Below are positions 49,188 through 59,540 of a stretch of DNA of 64,000 bases, piece after piece (positions within the stretch are counted from its first letter, which is position 1; each line of letters opens with the position of its first letter). A program made the position numbers and the translations under genes. This stretch comes from Saururus chinensis. Taxonomy: Eukaryota; Streptophyta; Magnoliopsida; Piperales; Saururaceae. The stretch is taken from contig CP141143.1 in assembly GCA_035235625.1 (NCBI GenBank), positions 41,773,178 through 41,837,177 of the forward strand, in the 5' to 3' direction. The notes under the pieces were generated by a model. It did no database searches. It saw only the letters and a program-made list of their open reading frames with translations, and was not told the DNA's origin.

Positions 49188-49577
49188 TGTGCACGATGAC
49201 CAGACTTGACCAGTCTCTCAGAGGACTCCCCCCCCAGACTTTACTTTATTGCTTTCCTAGTTGCATTGAACTATTTATTATTGTAATAGTTTAGTATTTG
49301 CATTGGTTTGGTTATTGGGATGTAAAATAGGTTGGTTAAGTTAGTGGTCCGGGCTAGCTGAACCACTGACTGGCATGCTCTCCTAGGGAACCGGGCCAGC
49401 CTTGGGTTGGGTTGGCATAACTCCCTAGGGGACTGGTTGTCCCCTATATGGGGCGATCCTCTCTATTTTCAAGTTATGCAATTGAAGTTATTCCAGTTTC
49501 TCCCCTTTTTTCCCTACTTCTCCCCTTTCCTTGCATAGATCTCCTAGGTACCAATTGTGCCCACTCCGGGCACATCA
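49188..49577 (+). mobile_element. 5' LTR of the chromovirus-like element
   Basis: TGTGCACGATGACC ... GGGCACATCA, 390 bp, matched along its length by 57657-58046. It contains 'cccctatatggggcgatcc', a candidate TATA region shared by both LTRs. Confidence 0.92.
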
Positions 49578-49578
49578 T

Positions 49579-49590
49579 TGGTATTGGAGC
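49579..49590 (+). promoter_or_regulatory. Primer-binding site, initiator-Met tRNA type
   Basis: TGGTATTGGAGC begins two bases after the 5' LTR end and matches the standard plant initiator-methionine primer site TGGTATCAGAGC at 10 of 12 positions. Confidence 0.75.
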
Positions 49591-49607
49591 TTTTACGATC
49601 CCCAGCC

Positions 49608-50835
49608 ATGGCTCAAGGTAAGCAAGCTGCTGCTGTTCCTGAGGTTAATCCGGAGAAGGAGGTGTCGTCTTCAGCAACTACGGACAACCCGAAGGTTGAT
49701 CCGCCTATGACAGCCAGTGATCTCAAGCTCGACAAAACCATGGCTGCGTTGGAAGTCCTAACAACGTATATGGCGAGCGCAGCCAAGGGTGAGGCATCTG
49801 TACGCACAGCACCCATCCTACCAGGGCTGCCTCCTGCTATCCTAGAGAAGGGTGGTCTGTCCAAGCCCCCTGAGCCGGGTTTCTCCTGCCCTCCGGTGCC
49901 AGCGGACATTGACACAAGAGCCTTCCTAGGTTCGGTGCGATTTGGGACTGGCATTCAAGCGCTAGATGGGAGACGCCAGGCCTGGGACATGTGAGGCACA
50001 CCAGGTGTTCAAGAAAATTTCCCTATGATGTCGCCCCCTCCAAATCAATTTCAAGACGTAGAGGAGGAGTGGGACGAGTATCTGGGGTTGTGGTGGACCG
50101 CGAGGGGGGGCTGAACCTCGCCTTGCTCGCCTACAGTTTTCCCGCTATAATGGTGATGATGACCCTATGGAATGCCTGTATAAGGCAGAAAAGTTCTTCT
50201 CTTACCAAGGAAAGCACTCCGAGGCTGAGCGCCTGTGCATTGCTGCCTTTCACCTGGATGGAGACGCATCAGTTTGGTTCTAGAGCTTCGAGAAAGATGT
50301 GCGCTACCGCACTTGGGCAGCCTTCTCCGAGGAGCTCTGCATTCAGTTTGGGCTGAACGAATTTCAGGACTTCAATGAGATGTTGTCCACCCTGCGCCAG
50401 ACCACCACCGTTCGTGCATACTATACAGAATTCATGAAGATAGCCAACCAACTCCCTGAATGGCCGGTGGCCGCCTTGGTGGGCACGTTCAAGCGTGGGT
50501 TAAAGCTGGAAATCTCTAAGGAAATGTGCCACTTTTCATGCGCGAGCATGCAGGATGTTGTGCTTCTTGCCCACATTGAGGAAGAGAAACTGACCAGGCA
50601 GTGCAGGGGCGGGCAGCTGGGACCTCCACCCTGGTCTATCTTGAGCACCAATCCCATGGCGACTTCCTCAAGCAGTCTGGCAAATGGCCGCCCTGGCCAA
50701 CAGGCCGCACCTTCCGCTCAGATTGTCCGACGCCTCACCCCCGCCCAAATGGAAGAACGCCGATCAAAGGGGCTGTGTTTTCGCTGTGACGAGAAGTTTG
50801 TCCCAGGGCATCACTGTGCTGTTAAGGGCAGCCTT
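49608..50835 (+). pseudogene. Chromovirus-like gag
   Basis: The region begins at ATG 49608, shortly after the primer-binding site ('MAQGKQAAAV'). It contains a retrotrans_gag-type domain at about 50140-50530, recognisable from 'KAEKFFSYQ', 'RLCIAAFHLDGDASVWF', 'LRQTTTVRAYYTEF' and 'LVGTFKRGLK', then a basic linker and the CCHC-type knuckle 'GLCFRCDEKFVPGHHC' (about 50771-50818), the form usual in plant chromoviruses. Gag forms the particle shell and binds genomic RNA. It is distributed over more than one frame and is not an intact gene. Confidence 0.85.
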
Positions 50836-50899
50836 CTTATGGAGGAGGTAGAAGATGGCATGGACAGTGGGGTCGGAATTGAACCGTTGCTTTCTGAGG

Positions 50900-51520
50900 A
50901 CGTGCTGCCCAAAATTTCAGTTCATGCATTTTTGGGAGCATTCACTCCACACACGATGCGGGTACAAGCTTACCTTAATCGGGAGCAAGTAGCTATCTTG
51001 ATTGACAGTGGATCTACTCATAATTTTATTAATGACAAGGTATCCCATCGGCTAGGTTGTTTTGTATTGGACTCGAAACCATTTGATGTGCTGATTGGCG
51101 ACGGCAAGCATCTCAGGAGTATAGGTATGTGCGCTTAGGTTACACTCTCGATCCAGAGCCACACATTTTTTACCGACCTTTTCTTGCTGCCCACGAAGGG
51201 GGCGGATGTCATATTGGGCGTGCAGTGGCTATAGGAGTTGGGTGATGTGGTTTGGAATTTCAGGGATATGGTGATGGAATTCAAGCTCAATGGGCAGTAG
51301 GTTCAGCTTGAAGGTTTGCGGCCAGGCACTCTTCTATCGGCCCAAGCTGTGAGCTCCTTCTTCCAGTTTGCCCCCCAAGGACTTCTCTTGCAGCAACGTG
51401 CCACTATTGGAGTGTCTCAAGATGAGATGCCTTCAGATCTACAGGAGTTGCTAGCCGACCATCAGGATTTGTTTTCCGAGCCGTAGGGTCTCCCTCCCGT
51501 CCAGCCTCATGACCATCAGA
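50900..51520 (+). pseudogene. Chromovirus-like retropepsin and PR-RT linker
   Basis: The active-site motif DSGSTHNFI lies near 51004-51030, followed by 'LGCFVLDSKPFDVLIGDGK', the usual layout of the plant Ty3/gypsy retropepsin (RVP_2 family). The linker to reverse transcriptase shows 'GADVILGVQWL'-like and 'LQQRATIG'-like stretches. This would process the polyprotein in an intact element. This copy is broken. Confidence 0.8.
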
Positions 51521-51559
51521 TTCCAATCATCCCAGGGGCAGCTCCAGCCAATGTCCGTC

Positions 51560-52026
51560 CTTACCGTTATCCTCACATATAGAAATCTGAGATAGAAAGG
51601 CTTGTGGAAGACATGCTTCAGTCCGGGATCATTTGTCCTAGTACGAGTTCTTATTCATCTCCAGTGCTGTTGGTTCACAAGAAAGATGGGTCGTGGCGGT
51701 TTTGTGTTGACTATCGCGCTTTAAACGCCATCACTGTAAAAGACAAATATCCCATCCCAGTGATTGAAGAACTGTTGGACGAGTTGATAGGTGCCAGGGT
51801 CTTTAGTAAGCTCGACCTGCATTCCAGATATCACCAGATTCGTGTGCAGCATGGGGATGTGCACAAGACCGCATTCCGGACTCATGATGGCCATTTCGAG
51901 TTTCTTGTGATGCCTTTTGGGTTGACCAATGCCCCCTCCACCTTCCAGTGCCTCATGAATGATATTTTCAGGCCCTTCCTTCATCGATATATATTGGTCT
52001 TCTTTGATGACATATTGGTGTACAAC
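51560..52026 (+). pseudogene. Chromovirus-like reverse transcriptase, N-terminal part
   Basis: Canonical RT blocks appear in order: '[20 protein letters not shown]', 'VDYRALN', '[14 protein letters not shown]', '[15 protein letters not shown]', '[20 protein letters not shown]', 'TNAPSTFQ' and '[10 protein letters not shown]', the last being the catalytic FDD-type motif. Similarity stops immediately after this motif, where the nested family A LTR begins at 52027. More of the RT region lies beyond the insertion, starting near 55402. Confidence 0.93.
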
Positions 52027-52385
52027 TGTAATATCCCTGATTTTCCCAAGTTTCAAAATTTAAATACGTGGAAATTATGGTGTTTGACCTATTAACATTC
52101 TTATTTAGAATAACTTTCTCCCTAGATAGAATTTGGGGCTGAAACAAATTCTATTGGAAAGTAGACGGAAAGAGCTTTGAAACACCACCAAGAACGCACG
52201 AATCGGAGTCCGGATGAGGGAGAAACGACCATTTGAAGTTAAACATATCGTGCAGGACCCGTTTATCCGAATTGAACGCGCGAACTGTCTGTTTAAGTTG
52301 CAATGTGGGCCCGATAAATTACTATTCCGAAATTGGGTTTTTGAGGTCTAATTCCTCATGGGATTAGGAGCCCTAATCCCATACC

Positions 52386-52394
52386 TATAAAAGG
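52386..52394 (+). promoter_or_regulatory. TATA box in nested family A LTR
   Basis: TATAAAAGG lies 359 bp into the LTR, in the same context ('gattaggagccctaatccca' just before) as the other copies. Inferred core promoter. Confidence 0.65.
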
Positions 52395-52659
52395 CCTTCT
52401 TAGGGCACAATTTGGGGGTCTTTTTGCCCGATCAGAGTAGAGAATTGGGGCTTTTTGGAGGGGAAAAGGATGAGCCGTCGTTAGAATTTTCTGATGAGAC
52501 TCCGACGAAGCATTGGCGGTGTGGATCGACGACAAATCGGCCTGCGAGGTAGGATTTTGAATCAATATCAAAGATAGTTTATTATTAAAATATAAATCGT
52601 TTTTATAATGTTGTGAACAGTAATATCTGCAATTACTGTTTACTTTTGGATGTTTTCTA

Positions 52660-53240
52660 TCTGCCAGCCAGTCACCGGCCGGCCACCGGCCGACTGCTGG
52701 TGGCTGAACCTATTGCGAGGGAGGGCCATGCCGGTCCTGGCCGAGGCGGCTTTGGATCCGGCGACCATAACAGCGGCGGATTTGCTGCCGCCGGTTCAGC
52801 ACAACAAAAAAAAAAAAAGAGGAGTCTTATTGCGACGCGGTGCAGCCGCCAGCCGGGGAATGGACCAGGGCTACCGGAATCGCCGGAAGATGGCGATCCG
52901 GTCAGGCCCGGCCCATCGGTCGGCCGTAGCGCCCAGCCGTTGCTACGGCACCACCGGATTTCAAAAAAAAAGAAAAAGGGACAGAAAGAAAAGGGCGGCC
53001 TTTGGCCACCGGCTAGCCACCGGGCTGCGGCGGAAAATATGCGGTTCCGCCGTTCGCCGGCGGTCCGGGAACACCTGGGCCGCCCCTCCTCCGCCGCAGT
53101 CCTGGCGGAATGGCCAGAGGCCGAACGGCCTCTGGCCGGTCGTAGAGAAGACAACCCGCGATCCGGGTCGTCAGCCGCTGGACCGGGTCGGGTTTCCCAA
53201 CCCGATTCAGTCCGGTCTGATTTGATAAAAAAAAACAACA
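52660..53240 (+). other. GC- and CpG-rich island in the family A LTR leader
   Basis: About 580 bp rich in CCGGCC, GCCGCC and CGG runs lie inside an otherwise AT-leaning LTR, with A-tracts at about 52806 and 52965. Overlapping long open frames on both strands (up to 222 codons) arise from the base composition and resemble no known protein. The corresponding regions at 31470-32110 and 59830-60430 are much poorer in CpG. Confidence 0.8.
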
Positions 53241-55401
53241 AATGCAGGGTTGTGAACCGGGTCCGGTTCAGTAGGGTTTAGGTGTGGAAAAAATCCTAGA
53301 AAATTACTATTGGACCTGGAGAGGTTTGGGACTATTCTGACCAAGTTTTAGATTGGGGAAAAATCCTAGAGATTGTGAAATGACCTTTTTACCCTTGATA
53401 GTTAAATCATCGTGTGAGAACCATTTCCCGACTTCGGGGCCCTGGTTCAAGGGCCTAGGAGTTTATTTAAAAATTAGGAAAATTCTCAATGAGATTTTAA
53501 TAAGTAAAATATTTATAGGCCAAATATCTTGGTGAAGAAAAATACCAATGAGTGGTTAATTGACCATTTTATCCTTGGGGTTTATAGTAAACCATTAAGA
53601 GAACCTGGGTCGGTTCAAGGGGTTCACAACCCCGTCACATGCCAAGAAAATTACACAGGGTCCATGAAGTCAAGTAGTACCCTTGAGTTTAATTTTGGTC
53701 CCATTGGATGACATTAAAGCCTTAAACCAAATGACAGAACCACCCTTATGCAAACTGGCCCGCAATCGCGTGGATGTTGTTAATGGGCCAATATGATACT
53801 GAAATCTTTTGAGAGGTTAAAGAATTACCCAAGTGCAGAGAGGACTGTATCCAATGTTGGATAATTACTCTAATGCCCTTGGGTGTTTTACAATAAGTTT
53901 AATAAAGATTTAATAAATTAACCCATGGAGGGTTAGGGCACAAGAGCTCGAGTAATTATAATATCATTGTTGATTTTGATTATTGATATTATGATATGCT
54001 TAGACCTGTGTAGTTCTTATGGTTTATGTTGTTCTTTGTTTCGATTTATGATATTGATGTTGTGATAGTAATTTATCACTATCTTTAAATTATTGAAAGA
54101 ATAATTGTTTGGGGTTTGATAGCTTTGGATTGGGCAAGAACACCTAATCAAGATAAAGACTAAAATACCTCAGAGGGGTCTGGGTTATAGTGAACAAAGC
54201 CTTTGACCTGATGATTTACCTTGGTTGATGAACTGATGGCATGTCTCGAGTTGTAAACCTTAGTCTAGAAGGGACTAATAGGGTTTGGGATAGTCATTCG
54301 GAATCCTGGCTTATAGATGAGCAAGATAGGGTTCAGAATGGTTTCCTAAGTTTTAGCTCTATTGAGGAGCTACTGATTTGACTGTGTAGTTGCACCTCCC
54401 CATTGGAGGGAGTTCTTTGTGAGCTGGGCTCACCGTAGATCTATTGAGGATCTTTTAGTGTACACGCAATTAGGGTTGCTGACATCCTACTTGGTTGGCG
54501 TCTCTGACCACTTCTGTTCAGGTACAGTTGTGGGCCATGCCCTTCCACTCCGGTCAGGTCCTTATGGGCTAGGTTGGGAGATGGCACTTCCTGGTGGATT
54601 CCAGGGGCCTGGTGCATTCCAGGGTGTTTCTTATCATTTGTCACTTAGGTTGACATCTGATGTGTCTGTCTGTCCTTGAGATTAGATGGGAATATTAATT
54701 ATCGAACAATGGTTCGAGAAATAATTAATAACATTGATTTATATTGCTTGTTTAATTAGAACAAGTGGAATGATTAAAGGACTTGCATAAAATGTAGTTG
54801 CTTGAAAATACTTAAGCATTGCATGGGTGATGCTATGCTTCTTAGTATAGTGTAGTTTTTAGGCAGAACTACGTTTGGATCCGATCTTGTTGGAAACATT
54901 GGAGATGTTGTCTGATGAGTACGTAGGCAACTAACATCGGGTGATGTTGGCCCGATCCAAAAAATATTAATAAAACCATTTGTCCTTTGGAAGCTCTTCT
55001 CCTGAAAGCGGAGAGATTCCATTGTTGTTGTTGTGGTTGTTTTGTTTGCTATGTTGCAGATTCTCCAGGCGACGACAAGTCAGACCAAGGCAGGCGAGCT
55101 CAAGAGGTTTCCGCATTTTTGAAACTCCGATACGTAAGTGTACCTTAAGCGTGAGAGTCAACTTGTTATTTATTTTCAGACGGGTGACAGACTTGTACTT
55201 AGATGGATGAGCTGGTCTTTATGAATTCTCAGATGTTAAATAATATCATATGATTTGATATTCGTATTTGTGAACCCCAGTTATCATGACCTGGATATTT
55301 AATCGAATGGTTTGTTTTGTATTTAAAGGAAAAAAGAAATTTTGCTACCTACCGTTCGTGCTATTTAAAAATGTTTTGAAAAATCTGGGTCGTGACAACA
55401 G

Positions 55402-56260
55402 CAGATCATGGATAGAATCTTAGACGCATCTCAAGTCGGTCTTTTCTATCTTGCACACTAACTCCTTATTCCTGAAACATTCAAAGTGTTCCTTTGGCAG
55501 CCCGCAGGTGGATTATTTGGGCCATATTATTTCTTAGAGCGGTGTTGCTACGGACCCGGCCAAGGTGGCTGCCATGCTCTCTTGGCCGCCACCCACATGT
55601 GTCTGGGCACTCAGGGGCTTTCTGGGCCTTACAGGGTATTATCGCCGGTTTATCAATTGGTATGGCGAGTTGGCTCGCCCTCTTACAGAACTGCTAAAGA
55701 AGCTTTTGTGTGGTTAGACACGGCCCAAACGGCCTTTGAGGGGCTCAAACAGGCTATGGCTTCCACCCAGGTTGTGCTCTTACCGGACTTCAGCTGGCCG
55801 TTTGTGGTGGAGACGGATGCGTCGGAGGCAGGCTTGGGAGCAGTTCTATTGCAGGACGAGCACCCTATTGCTTACTTTAGTAAAGCTCTGGCTGGTCGCT
55901 CCCTGTCCTTGTCCATGTATGAGAAGGAGATGTTGGCTATCATCCTCGTTGTTGCCAAGTGATGCCCTTACTTATTGGGTCGCCATTTTCTGATTCGTAC
56001 CGATCACCAACTGCTGAAGTACTTCTTGGATCAATGAGTGTCTACTCCTTCTCAGCAGTGGTGGGTGAGCAAGTTGTTGGGCTATGACTACGAGGTTATG
56101 TACAAAAAAGGTTCAAAGAACATCATGGCCGATGCATTCTCTCGCAATCCGGCATTGGATTCCTGCTTTGCGCTCTCCACTCTTTCTTGCCCATTTGTTG
56201 AGGAGTTACAGCAGGCCTATGGTATGGATTCGTGGACTCAGGAGGTCATTGCCGCCCTTT
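55402..56260 (+). pseudogene. Chromovirus-like RT C-terminal part and RNase H
   Basis: After the nested LTR the plus strand shows the RT thumb/connection region ('[12 protein letters not shown]'-type and '[11 protein letters not shown]'-type stretches at about 55610-55700), then the RNase H domain: 'FVVETDASEAGLGAVL' at about 55801, 'PIAYFSKAL', 'YEKEMLAII', then 'LIRTDHQLLKYF' and the tail 'KGSKNIMADAFSRNP' at about 56107-56150. RNase H removes the RNA strand during reverse transcription. The region is broken. Confidence 0.88.
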
Positions 56261-56329
56261 AGACTGATCTTGCAGCCCGGCCTTTCTTTGTGTGGCGGGA
56301 TGACCTTCTCTTTTGGAAGACCGTCTGTG

Positions 56330-57600
56330 GGTTCCCGATGTTATTGATATCCGCCGCCGTATCATTTCGTACTTCCATGACACTCCTCTGGCTGGTCACG
56401 AGGGCGCCTTCCGCACCTACAAACGGGTCAGCCAGAGTTTCTTGTGGCAGGGTGTCCGTTGAGCTGTCCATGATTACATGGCTGCTTGTGATGTTTGTCA
56501 GAGGGCTAAAAAGACCACGACCTCACTTGCAGGGTTGTTGCAACCCTTGCCTATCTCGGATAAGGTTTGGGAGGACGTTTCGATTTACTTCGTGGAGGCT
56601 TTGCCTGTGGTGCAGGGTAAGTCCGTCATCATGGTTGTGGTGGACAGGTTGTCTAAGTATGCTCATTTCTGTGCTTTGGGTCATCCCTTCACCGCTAAAA
56701 CTATTGCTGAGCTCTTTGTTCGTGAGGCGGCTCGACTTCACGGTATGCTGCGTATGATTGTTTTTGACCGGGATCGGATCTCTCTCTCTCGCAGTTTTGG
56801 TAGGAGTTTTTCACTCTACAGGGGTCCTCTTTACATATGAGCACAGCTTATCACCCTGAGACGGATGGGCAGACGGAGGTGGTTAACAGTTGCTTGGAGT
56901 AGTATCTTTGATGCTTTACTATGATGCAGCCCCGCCGGTGGCTTCAGCTCCTTCCATGGGCCGAGTGGTCCTATAATACGGCCTATCATACACACGCCGG
57001 GTTCACTCCATTTGAGGTGCTCTATGGCCAACCGCGGCCGACCGTCTTATCCTATGTGCCCCACTGTTCGTCCATCGCAGAGGTGGATTATATGTTGCAA
57101 ACGCGCGATGAGGTCTTACGCTAGGTTAGGGAGAACTTATCGGCTGCCCAAAACAAGATGAAGCAAGTTTATGATCATCGCCATACTGATCGGGAGTATG
57201 CTGTGGGTGATTTGGTCTATGTGTCGGTCCTACTGCATTGCCAGTCCTCCTTATTTCAGCCTGAGAACTCCAAGCTTGCTCCCCACTTCCATGGTTCGTA
57301 TGTTATTGAGGAGCGTGTTGGTCCTGAGGCCTACCGCCTGACTCTACTCCCTGACTCCTTGGTTCATCCTATGTTTCTTGTGTCCTGTTTGCGGTGTTTT
57401 GTGGGTGATAAATCATTGGCGGTAGGCGCTCCTCCTCCCCTGATGGGACCTGTTTCAACAGCAGATCCTGTCCCTGCTTCCGTGCTTGAGAAGCATCGGG
57501 TTCGTTGCTCCGGTCGTATTATTACTGAGGTCTTGATTTCTTGGTAGGGACAGCCTCTTGAGGACTCTACGTGGATGCCTGAGGATGATTTTATGGCTCG
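56330..57600 (+). pseudogene. Chromovirus-like integrase with chromodomain-like C-terminus
   Basis: A zinc-binding HHCC region ends in 'AACDVCQRAKK' (about 56479-56513), followed by 'WEDVSIYFVEALP' and 'IMVVVDRLSKYAHF' from the rve catalytic core and, further on, 'WSYNTAYHTHAGFTPFEVLY' (about 56962-57021). Near the C-terminus come 'HPMFLVSCL' (about 57364) and a chromodomain-like stretch including 'EVLISW' and 'EDSTWMPEDDFM'. In functional relatives, integrase joins the cDNA to the chromosome and the chromodomain guides it to heterochromatin. Several breaks make this a fossil. Confidence 0.87.
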
Positions 57601-57656
57601 CTTTCCAGCTTGGTCGCCTTGAGGACAAGGCGAATAGCGGAAGCATGGTGGAGTGT

Positions 57657-58046
57657 TGTGCACAATGACCAGACTCGACCAGTCTCTTAGAGAACTCCCC
57701 CCCCAGACTTTACTTTATTGCTTTCCTAGTTGCATTGAACTATTTATTATTATAATAGTTTAGTATTTGCATTGGTTTGGTTATTGGGATGTAAAATAGG
57801 TTGGTTCAGTTAGTGGTCCGGGCTAGCCGAACCACTAACTGGCATGCACTCCTAGGGAACCGGGCTGACCTTGGTTTGTGTTGGCATGACTCCCTAGGGG
57901 ACTGGTCATCCCCTATATGGGGCGATCCTCTCTATTTTCAAGTTATGCAATTGAAGTTATTCTAGTTTCTCCCCTTTCTTCCCTACTTCTCCCCTTTCCC
58001 TGGGTAGATCTCCTAGGTACCGATTGTGCCCACTCCGAGCACATCA
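57657..58046 (+). mobile_element. 3' LTR of the chromovirus-like element
   Basis: TGTGCACAATGACC ... CGAGCACATCA pairs with 49188-49577. The purine-rich 'gcggaagcatggtggag' just upstream is the likely polypurine tract. Confidence 0.92.
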
Positions 58047-59169
58047 TGCTCTTCCTCAGCCTTAAGTATAGCAGTCTCGTAGTGAGGCTATGTGGATTTT
58101 GGTGCCATAATCTCATGTATTGATTAAGGTGAGAGTTAAATGTGTTACTCATCTTGACATGTACATATATGTATAATTTAGAGCTCAGATTGTTGAAGAA
58201 CGTGTACTCAAAGAAGCTTGATATATATTTATTTTTAAAGACCATGTCCATGGTAGGTTCCATTTTTATGTTTTTCTCTTAGGTCATGCTTGAGAATGTT
58301 GGTTGTTGTAAGATCGATTAATTCATAAAAATCTTTTTTACACGTTTTAAATTTTGTGTTTGCCTTTGAATTAATTATGTATGTTGAAACAAAATTTTAG
58401 TAAAATTTTAAAAGTAAACATTTGGAAAAACCTCAGGCGTCACAAAGAGTAGAGTTTTCCTATGATACTCTCTACCGTAGTATGCATAGCCTTGATAGGT
58501 TCCCTTTGATAGGGGCTAATTAAGGGTCTTCCCTTTTGTTAGGGGCTCACGAGGCTAAATTATGTACCATGCATCCAAATCCAAACTGGATTATAGTTGT
58601 GCCCTCATCTAATCCAAAGAGCTTTATCAAGGCACCCAACAATAGCTCCGAACAACTAAAACATTCTTGAGTCCAAGACAACCAAAATGTTCATTATTTC
58701 CTTAACACATGAAGGGGCATTTTTCTTTTAAAACATCTTAGCATCGCCTCTACAAGCCACGAGTGCATCACTATTAACAACTGCAAAGGCAAGGTTGGTC
58801 GCTCATTCCAACAAGATAGTTACCCTATCTTTGTCCTGCTTCAATGACTCGATTACTATGCTTATATATATTTTCAAAAATAATCTTTAGAATCCTCCTT
58901 CCAACAAGGACAAGTTTTCTAAAACCATCTTTCAAACATATTATATTCATTTGCAATGAAATTATAAACATACAATATATAATTCATATCCTATCTCAAT
59001 GATAAATCATTTGACAAATCGAATATATGTGCAAAAATCATAAATCATAACTTGAAAATAACTCTAACTTATAACTTGCAAGAGTCATGTAATTATTATG
59101 TTAAAAAGACAACCAAAGTAAATAATCATGTCTTAAGAAAGGATAAAAACCCCTACCTTGCTCTCCGAG
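58047..59169. other. Unassigned repeats, partly LTR-like
   Basis: No gene is seen. At 58431-58444 'cctcaggcgtcaca' is the reverse complement of a plausible LTR start (TGTGACGCCTGAGG), so 58047-58444 may be a 400-bp stub of a minus-strand LTR. The remainder (58445-59169) has runs such as 'ctttgataggggctaattaa' reminiscent of LTR leader repeats and is otherwise unassigned. Confidence 0.35.
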
Positions 59170-59530
59170 TTTAATGTTCGAGAATTTTCTAAATTCTAAA
59201 AATCGACCATGTGGAAATTAGGATATTTGACCCCTAGACATTCTTATGAGAATAACTTACTCAGTATTTGGAATTGGTGGCTGAGACCTATATCGATGAA
59301 AAGTAGATAGAAAGAGCTTCTAAACTCCACCAAGAATGCATGAATCAGAGTTTAGATAGGGGAGATACGACCGTTCAAATTTGAACATAGTGCATAAGGC
59401 CGTTTAAGTCACTATACGGGCCCGAATAATTAATGTGACAAAATTAATTTTTAGATGCCCAATTAGGTTTCCTAGGTGAGGAAGTGTGACCAAACTTCTA
59501 AGAGGATTAGGAACCCTAATCCTCATACTT

Positions 59531-59540
59531 ATAAAAGGGG
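59531..59540 (+). promoter_or_regulatory. TATA box in family A LTR
   Basis: TATAAAAGGG lies 361 bp into the LTR, in conserved context with the copies at 52027 and 30888. Confidence 0.65.

Larger units (their letters stand above)
52022..55402 (+). mobile_element. Family A LTR nested in the chromovirus-like element
   Basis: The element is 52027-55397 (3371 bp), starting TGTAATATCCCTG and ending 'ctgggtcgtgaca'. It is flanked by ACAAC on the left (52022-52026) and ACAGC on the right (55398-55402), a 5-bp duplication with one later difference. It carries no gene and so is a solo LTR of a long-LTR gypsy family. It is the most complete family A copy here, and the copies at 11053, 30888 and 59170 are read against it. 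It must be younger than the chromovirus-like element it splits. Its GC-rich leader is listed separately. Confidence 0.88.
49188..58046 (+). mobile_element. Chromovirus-like Ty3/gypsy element, both LTRs, split by a nested LTR
   Basis: Order: 5' LTR (49188-49577), tRNA-type primer-binding site, gag with zinc knuckle, retropepsin, reverse transcriptase (interrupted by a 3371-bp family A LTR at 52027-55397), RNase H, integrase, a chromodomain-like C-terminus, 3' LTR (57657-58046). Without the insert it would be about 5.5 kb, normal for a compact chromovirus. By eye the LTRs differ at roughly two dozen of 390 positions, about 6 percent, which at usual plant rates means a few million years. The coding part is broken by several interruptions besides the nested LTR, so it is a fossil. 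I see no clean target-site duplication. Confidence 0.9.

Noticed and set aside
52613-53281. Overlapping open frames of 189-222 codons on both strands
   Set aside because: They come from a GC-rich stretch inside an LTR, interrupted by A-tracts, and resemble no protein family. Open frames in three registers at once indicate composition bias.
49183-58052. Target-site duplication of the chromovirus-like element
   Set aside because: Left flank 'tctat' and right flank 'tgctc' do not match, and shifting the boundaries gives only partial matches.
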